Source: Phenylobacterium montanum
GTDB lineage: Bacteria; Pseudomonadota; Alphaproteobacteria; Caulobacterales; Caulobacteraceae
Assembly: GCF_018135625.1 (NCBI RefSeq)
Contig: NZ_CP073078.1
Span: 2,016,501 to 2,080,500, forward strand
Length of the DNA stretch: 64,000 bases
Direction: 5' to 3'
Below are positions 57,949 through 64,000 of this stretch, piece after piece. Numbering within the stretch: the stretch's first letter is position 1; the number at the start of each line of letters is the position of its first letter. Made by a program: the position numbers and the translations under genes. Below the pieces are notes generated by a model. That model searched no databases. It saw only the letters and a program-made list of their open reading frames with translations, and was not told where the DNA came from.

Positions 57949-58230
57949 ATGTTGCAACAGCAACGCCTAAACGGCAGAGGCGAGAAGTACGTGATCGGTC
58001 CGACGGGCGCCCCGTTGACCCTCGCGGACCTCCCGCCGCAAGACACCCAACGCTGGGTCATTCGGCGCAAGGCCGAGGTCGTGGCGGCGGTTCACGGCGG
58101 CCTGCTCACGCTGGATGAGGCGTGCGAGCGGTATTCGCTGACCAACGAGGAATTCCTCGGCTGGCAGAAATCGATCGAACGCCACGGCCTGGCCGGTCTG
58201 CGCACCACGCGGATCCAGCAGTACCGTTAA
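57949..58230 (+). CDS. sciP: SciP-family CtrA antagonist (DUF1153)
   Basis: Small helix-turn-helix protein of 93 aa that, in Caulobacter, binds CtrA in swarmer cells and blocks its activation of target promoters. The sequence LNGRGEKYVIGPTGAPLTLADLPPQDTQRWVIRRKAEVVAAVHGGLLTLDEACERYSLTNEEFLGWQKSIERHGLAGLRTTRIQQYR is the conserved DUF1153 protein. It lies between flgE and fliF as in Caulobacter. Because it lies beside a CtrA-type site before fliF, it may act on its own neighbourhood. Confidence 0.93.
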   Translation: MLQQQRLNGRGEKYVIGPTGAPLTLADLPPQDTQRWVIRRKAEVVAAVHGGLLTLDEACERYSLTNEEFLGWQKSIERHGLAGLRTTRIQQYR

Positions 58231-58309
58231 GCTTCGTATCGCGATGGCTACCTGCGGCCGCGCCCTCGTGGGGGGTGCGGCCGTTTGTACACCTGGCCGG
58301 CCCCGCGGG

Positions 58310-58325
58310 TTAAAGGCCCGTTTAC
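58310..58325 (+). promoter_or_regulatory. CtrA-type box in the fliF promoter
   Basis: TTAA (58310-58313), seven bases (aggcccg), then TTTAC (58321-58325): one mismatch from the CtrA consensus TTAA-N7-TTAAC. It is 68 bases before the fliF start. This places fliF in the CtrA-controlled early class, as in Caulobacter. Confidence 0.6.
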
Positions 58326-58392
58326 CATGCACTGGGTAAATCCTGCCTAGCCAGCGGCGCCTTGCGTCCGAGGCGATCGGAAGGACGACTGC

Positions 58393-60042
58393 GTGGATCA
58401 GCTGCTGGGGTTCCTGCAAAGGTTCGGAATTGGCCGCCTGGCGGCCATTGTCGGCGTCGCCGCGGGCGTCGCCGCGGCCTTGTTCGCGCTGGTGTTCAAC
58501 GCCGGCAGCGAGCCCAAGGCCCTGCTCTATTCCAACCTGGACCTCAAGGAAGCCTCCTCGATCACCCAGGCCCTCGACCAGTCGGGAATCAAATACGAGG
58601 CCAAGGGCGACGGCTCGACTATCATGGTCCCCCGCGACAAAGTGGCCTCCACCCGCCTGATGCTGTCGGGCAAGGGCCTGCCGACCTCGGGCTCGGTCGG
58701 TTATGAGATCTTCGACAACGCCTCGGCCCTCGGCCAGACCGACTTCGTGCAGAACCTGAACCGCCAGCGCGCCCTGGAAGGCGAGCTGGCCCGCACCATC
58801 CGCTCGCTGGACGGCGTCACGTTCGCCCGCGTGCAGCTGGTCCTGCCCAAGCACCAGCTGTTCGAGGAAGAGGCCGGCGAACCCAGCGCCTCGGTGGTGA
58901 TCGGCGTGGCTGGCCGCCAGCCGGCCACTGACCAGGTGCGGGCGCTGCAGAACCTGGTGGCCGGCGCGGTGCCGAACCTGAAGCCCGAGCGCGTCACCAT
59001 CGTTGACCAGAACTCCAAGCTTCTGGGCGGCGGCGAAGGCGCCTCTGCGGCCGACGCCCTGGCCGACGACCAGCGCACCGCGACCGAAGAAAAGATCAAG
59101 AAACGCATCCGCGAGCTGGTCGAGGGCGTGGTCGGCCCCGGCAAGGCGCGCGTCCAGGTCACCGCCGATCTGGACCTGAACCAGGTCACCACCCAGGAAG
59201 AAAAGTTCGATCCGGACGGCCAGGTGGTGCGCTCGACCCAGACCACCGAAGAGTCCAGCAAGCAGAATCAGGCCGACGGCAACGGCCAGGCCACCGCCAC
59301 GGCCAATGTCCCCGGCACCCCGGGCGCCAATCCGGGCTCGACGACCAGCGGCTCCTCCAGCGGCCAGAACCAGGAAACCACCAACTACGAGATCTCCAAG
59401 ACCACCAAGACCACCGTCGAGCAGCCGGGCACGGTCAAGAAGCTGTCGATCGCGGTGGCCGTGGATGGGGTCACCGCCCCGGGGGTCAAGGGCAAGCCGG
59501 GGGCCTACACCCCCCGCACGGCCCAGGAGATGGAGCGCATCGACCAGCTGGTGAAGTCGGCCGTGGGCTTCGACGCCAGCCGCGGCGACAATGTCAGCGT
59601 GATCAACGTGCAGTTCCAGCACGACGACGCGGCCGCCGGCGCCGGCGGGGCGGTCTCGGCCAACAAGCTGACCGACTTCGACAAGAACGACCTGATGCGC
59701 GCCGGCGAGCTGGTGATCGGCGCCGCGGTGGCTCTGGCGATCATCTTCTTTGTCGCCCGGCCGCTGCTGTCCGCCACCGGCGGCGGCGGTGCGCCCATGG
59801 GCGGCCGCCTCGCCTTCGCCGGCGCGGGCACGGGCCACGTCCCGGTGAGCCAGATCTCTGTCGACCCCAACACCGGCGAGGCCCTGGCCCTGCCCCCGCC
59901 CAGCGACATCGACCAGCGGATCGACATCGCCAAGATCGAGGGCCAGGTGCGCGCCTCCTCGGTCAAGAGCGTGGCCGACTTCGTCGACAAGCATCCCGAG
60001 GAATCGGTTTCGATCCTGCGTAACTGGCTGCACGACGCATGA
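58393..60042 (+). CDS. fliF: flagellar M-ring protein FliF
   Basis: Membrane ring that forms the base of the motor. The 549-residue protein has an N-terminal membrane segment ([19 protein letters not shown], residues about 17-40), the periplasmic YscJ/FliF domain ([41 protein letters not shown]), a Gly/Ser/Thr-rich linker, and a second membrane segment ([23 protein letters not shown]), followed by a cytoplasmic tail that binds FliG. GTG 58393 follows GGAAGGA. It heads the early flagellar operon. Confidence 0.97.
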   Translation: MDQLLGFLQRFGIGRLAAIVGVAAGVAAALFALVFNAGSEPKALLYSNLDLKEASSITQALDQSGIKYEAKGDGSTIMVPRDKVASTRLMLSGKGLPTSGSVGYEIFDNASALGQTDFVQNLNRQRALEGELARTIRSLDGVTFARVQLVLPKHQLFEEEAGEPSASVVIGVAGRQPATDQVRALQNLVAGAVPNLKPERVTIVDQNSKLLGGGEGASAADALADDQRTATEEKIKKRIRELVEGVVGPGKARVQVTADLDLNQVTTQEEKFDPDGQVVRSTQTTEESSKQNQADGNGQATATANVPGTPGANPGSTTSGSSSGQNQETTNYEISKTTKTTVEQPGTVKKLSIAVAVDGVTAPGVKGKPGAYTPRTAQEMERIDQLVKSAVGFDASRGDNVSVINVQFQHDDAAAGAGGAVSANKLTDFDKNDLMRAGELVIGAAVALAIIFFVARPLLSATGGGGAPMGGRLAFAGAGTGHVPVSQISVDPNTGEALALPPPSDIDQRIDIAKIEGQVRASSVKSVADFVDKHPEESVSILRNWLHDA

Positions 60043-61067
60043 GCCCTCCCCGCGGCAAGGCCATAAACGACGCCTCCAAGCTGTCCGGCCCGGAAAAGGC
60101 GGCGGTGGTGCTGCTCGCCCTCGGCGAAGAGCATTCCGTGATCTGGGAAGCCCTGGACGACGAGGAGATCAAGGAAGTCTCCCAGGCCATGGCCAGCCTG
60201 GGCACGGTCAGCGCCAAGGTGGTCGAGGACCTGCTGGTCGAGTTCGTCTCGGGCATGAGCTCGACCGGCGCCATCATGGGCAGCTTCGAGCAGACCCAGC
60301 GCCTGCTCAATTCGTTCCTGCCGCCCGAGAAGGTCGACTCCCTGATGGAGGAGATCCGGGGCCCGGCCGGCCGCACCATGTGGGACAAGCTCGCCAACGT
60401 GAACGAGGCGGTGCTGGCCAACTACCTGAAGAACGAATACCCGCAGACCGTCGCGGTGGTTCTGTCCAAGATCAAGTCCGAGCACGCCGCCCGGGTCCTG
60501 GCCGCCCTGCCGGAAGACTTCGCCCTGGAATGCGTCACCCGCATGCTGCGCATGGAGCCGGTCCAGCGCGAGATCCTGGACAAGATCGAGCAGACGCTTC
60601 GGACCGAGTTCATGTCGAACCTGGCGCGCACCTCCAAGCGCGACAGCCACGAAATGATGGCGGACATCTTCAACAACTTCGACCGCCAGACCGAGGGCCG
60701 CTTCATCGCCGCCCTGGAGGAGCGCAATCGCGAGTCGGCCGAACGCATCCGCGCCCTGATGTTCGTGTTCGAGGACCTGAACAAGCTGGACCCCGGCGGG
60801 GTGCAGACCCTGCTCCGCGCGGTCGAGAAGGACCAGCTGGCCCTGGCGCTGAAGGGCGCCTCGGACTCCTTGCGCGAGATGTTCTTCTCCAACATGAGCG
60901 AGCGGGCCTCGAAGATCATGCGCGAGGACATGGAGAGCATGGGCCCGGTGCGCCTGCGCGACGTCGACGCCGCCCAGATGGCCATGGTCCAGGTCGCCAA
61001 GGACCTGGCCGCCAAGGGCGAGATCATGCTGGCCGGCTCCGGCGGCGACGACGAGCTGATCTATTGA
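60039..61067 (+). CDS. fliG: flagellar motor switch protein FliG
   Basis: Rotor protein that transmits torque and links FliF to FliM/FliN. The middle domain includes EYPQ (residues 133-136, the EHPQ-type motif) in [27 protein letters not shown]. The C-terminal domain has the motor-torque charged helix region [33 protein letters not shown]. Length (342 aa) is normal. ATG 60039 overlaps the fliF stop (ATGA). Confidence 0.97.
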   Translation: MSPPRGKAINDASKLSGPEKAAVVLLALGEEHSVIWEALDDEEIKEVSQAMASLGTVSAKVVEDLLVEFVSGMSSTGAIMGSFEQTQRLLNSFLPPEKVDSLMEEIRGPAGRTMWDKLANVNEAVLANYLKNEYPQTVAVVLSKIKSEHAARVLAALPEDFALECVTRMLRMEPVQREILDKIEQTLRTEFMSNLARTSKRDSHEMMADIFNNFDRQTEGRFIAALEERNRESAERIRALMFVFEDLNKLDPGGVQTLLRAVEKDQLALALKGASDSLREMFFSNMSERASKIMREDMESMGPVRLRDVDAAQMAMVQVAKDLAAKGEIMLAGSGGDDELIY

Positions 61068-61077
61068 GGCGCATGGC

Positions 61078-61728
61078 ATGACATCGACGCCTCACCGCAA
61101 GTTCACCTTCGACACCGTGTTCAACGACGCGGGCGGCATCGCCTCGGCCCCGCCGCCGATGAAGCACGTCTTCCTGCCCGACGAGGTCGAGGCGATCCGT
61201 CGCGAGGCCTACGCCTCCGGCGAGCGCTCGGCCCTGGTCGTGGCCGAACAGGCCCAGGCCCAGGCCCTGCAGCAGATCGCCGCCGCCGCCCAGGCCGCCC
61301 TGCACGCCCTGGCCCATGTGGCGCACGAGCACCGCGTCGGCAGCGCCGAGTTGGCCCTGGCCACCGCCCGGGTGATCGCGGGCGCCGCCCTGGAGCAGTT
61401 CCCGGAAGCTCCGGCCGCGGCTGCGTTCGAGTCGTTGGCGCACGAGATCGAGGCCGCGCCGCGCCTTCTGGTTCGCGCCGCGCCGGAGCAGATGGAGCGC
61501 ATCCAGACCGCCCTGGACCGCATCGCCGACAACATGGGCTTCCCTGGCCAGATCGTGGCCAAGGCCCAGCCCGGCATGGCCCCGGCCGCCTTCGTCCTCG
61601 ACTGGGGCGACGGCAAGGCCAGTTTCGATCCCCTGGAGGCCGGCGAGCGTGTCGCCGCCGCCCTGCACAGCGCGCTGGCCGCCGAAGGCCTGCACGCCGA
61701 ACCCCTTATTCCTCTGAGCGAGGCCTGA
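61078..61728 (+). CDS. fliH: FliH/FlbE-type flagellar export protein
   Basis: Regulator of the export ATPase and, in Caulobacter (FlbE), of polar events. The 216-residue protein has an Ala/Gln-rich coiled coil ([38 protein letters not shown]) followed by a C-terminal globular part ([26 protein letters not shown]) like FliH. It lies between fliG and fliN, in the Caulobacter order (flbE). ATG 61078 follows gaggcgcatggc. Confidence 0.82.
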   Translation: MTSTPHRKFTFDTVFNDAGGIASAPPPMKHVFLPDEVEAIRREAYASGERSALVVAEQAQAQALQQIAAAAQAALHALAHVAHEHRVGSAELALATARVIAGAALEQFPEAPAAAAFESLAHEIEAAPRLLVRAAPEQMERIQTALDRIADNMGFPGQIVAKAQPGMAPAAFVLDWGDGKASFDPLEAGERVAAALHSALAAEGLHAEPLIPLSEA

Positions 61729-61729
61729 A

Positions 61730-62083
61730 ATGTCGGATCCCAACAGCCCTGGCGGCGAACTGACCCTGCAGCAGTTCGACCCCAACGCCCCGCTGGCCAC
61801 CGAAGCGGTGGTCGACGGCTACGACAAGAGCGCCTCGGACCTTGCGCCCGTATTCGACGTGCCGGTGAACATCTCGGCCGTCCTGGGCCGCGCCAGCCTG
61901 TCGGTCGCCCAGCTGCTGCAGCTGGCCCAGGGCAGCGTGCTGGAGCTGGACCGTAAGATTGGCGAGGCGATCGACATCTATGTGAACAACCGCCTGGTCG
62001 CGCGGGGGGAGGTGGTCGTCGTCGACGAGCGCCTGGGCGTGACCATGACGGAAATCATCAAGGACGGTGACGCCGCGGTCTGA
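61730..62083 (+). CDS. fliN: flagellar motor switch protein FliN
   Basis: C-ring component that sets motor rotation direction with FliM. The 117 residues include a short N-terminal extension and the SpoA/FliN domain (FDVPVNISAVLGRASLSVAQLLQLAQGSVLELDRKIGEAIDIYVNNRLVARGEVVVVDERLGVTMTEII), whose GEVVVVDERLGV is typical. It starts 1 base after the fliH stop. flbD follows. Confidence 0.95.
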   Translation: MSDPNSPGGELTLQQFDPNAPLATEAVVDGYDKSASDLAPVFDVPVNISAVLGRASLSVAQLLQLAQGSVLELDRKIGEAIDIYVNNRLVARGEVVVVDERLGVTMTEIIKDGDAAV

Positions 62084-62108
62084 CCAGCGGCGATAAGGGA
62101 GATTATCC

Positions 62109-63482
<1,374 letters not shown>

Positions 63483-63489
63483 GGCGGCG

Positions 63490-64000
63490 ATGCTCAGCAG
63501 ACGCGGCTTGTTGATCGCCTCCGCAGCCACGGCGGCGGCTGGGCTCGCCTCGCCTTTGCGCGCCGATCCTGCGGCCGACTTCGCCTCAATCGAGAAGGCC
63601 GCCGGCGGTCGCCTGGGCCTCTGCGCCATGACTGCAGACCGCAGCAAGGGTGTCGACTGGCGTTCAGGAGAGCGCTTCTTGATGTGCAGCACCTTCAAGG
63701 CCCTGGCGGTCTCGGCGGTGCTGGCGCGGGTCGATCGCGGCCAGGAGCATCTGGACCGCGTGATTCCCTATGGGCAGGCCGACCTGCAGGAATACGCGCC
63801 CGTAACCAAGGCCAATCTGACCAAGGGCGGGATGGCGCTGGGCGACCTCTGCGCCGCCGCGGTCGAACTCAGCGACAACACCGCCGCCAACCTGATCATC
63901 GCCGCCCTTGGTGGTCCCAGCGGCGTCACCGGCTATGTTCGCAGCCTGGGCGACAACACCACGCGTCTGGACCGCAACGAGCCGACCCTGAACCGCCCCG
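63490..64000 (+). CDS. class A beta-lactamase (3' end cut by window)
   Basis: Serine beta-lactamase that hydrolyses penicillins and/or cephalosporins in the periplasm. The N-terminus is twin-arginine-like (MLSRRGLLIASAATAAAG, then cleavage near LRADPA). Active-site motifs visible are S67-T-F-K70 (Ambler 70-73), S128-D129-N130 (Ambler SDN) and E164 with N168 in RNEPTLNRP (Ambler 166-170). About 170 residues are in view; the KTG region lies beyond the edge. It starts 7 bases after flbD, so it may be read through from the flagellar operon. Confidence 0.88.
   Translation, partial: MLSRRGLLIASAATAAAGLASPLRADPAADFASIEKAAGGRLGLCAMTADRSKGVDWRSGERFLMCSTFKALAVSAVLARVDRGQEHLDRVIPYGQADLQEYAPVTKANLTKGGMALGDLCAAAVELSDNTAANLIIAALGGPSGVTGYVRSLGDNTTRLDRNEPTLNRP

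Noticed and set aside
58330-58355. Sigma-54 element near fliF (actgggtaaatcctgcc)
   Set aside because: Spacing is one base short and the operon is expected to be CtrA-driven.

Overview
The window is chromosomal DNA of a high-GC alphaproteobacterium, almost certainly a member of the Caulobacteraceae (Caulobacter or Phenylobacterium type). The main evidence is the right-hand flagellar cluster: flgK/flgL, fliK, flgD and flgE, then a DUF1153 protein of the SciP type, then fliF-fliG-fliH(flbE)-fliN-flbD. A circularly permuted two-piece tmRNA, an alphaproteobacterial SspB and an ilvBN leader peptide fit the same group. No rRNA or tRNA genes, phage or insertion sequences were seen. Coding density is high and most genes are housekeeping.

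Layout. 1-5.8 kb: an MFS drug exporter (cut by the window edge), two alpha/beta hydrolases and a hybrid histidine kinase. 5.8-12.2 kb: the leftward cell-shape operon mreB-mreC-mreD-mrdA-rodA with a GNAT gene joined to its end. 12.3-22.6 kb: a DMT transporter, leuA with a candidate leucine attenuator, a TVP38-family protein, an aspartate aminotransferase, an atypical gene between 72-bp inverted repeats, ispB, a methyltransferase, ilvC and an RcnB-like protein. 22.7-31.4 kb: DUF924, a LytTR regulator, ispZ/yciB, thyA-folA, an SMP-30 protein, the serB-HAD-apbC run, and two related small secreted proteins. 31.4-37.2 kb: a cyclophilin, miaA, ilvBN with its leader, and a TPR/ATP-grasp protein. 37.3-43.0 kb: ssrA (tmRNA), tandem 74-bp repeats, sspB, a thioesterase, a caspase-like protein, a membrane beta-lactamase-fold protein, a RusA-like nuclease and a MazEF-type pair. 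43.1-49.6 kb: fumC, small stress or housekeeping genes, a thiolase, an HxlR regulator and mnmA. 49.7-63.5 kb: flagellar genes. 63.5 kb to the end: a class A beta-lactamase cut by the window edge.

How parts work together. The branched-chain pathway is spread over three loci (ilvBN, ilvC, leuA). Two of them carry a short leader peptide rich in the relevant codons (ALIVL before ilvB, five consecutive Leu before leuA), which suggests coordinated attenuation. The tmRNA tag (AANDNFAQEYALAA) and the SspB adaptor, which delivers tagged proteins to ClpXP, are close neighbours. The flagellar region shows the Caulobacter hierarchy in its DNA: a CtrA-type box before the early fliF operon, which ends in flbD (the sigma-54 activator), and two divergent sigma-54 promoters between the later flgK-flgL and fliK-flgD-flgE operons. 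The intergenic regions contain several families of long palindromic repeats.

Everything here was read by eye. Family assignments rest on recognisable motifs, not on database searches. Start codons are choices based on ribosome binding sites, overlaps and family N-termini.
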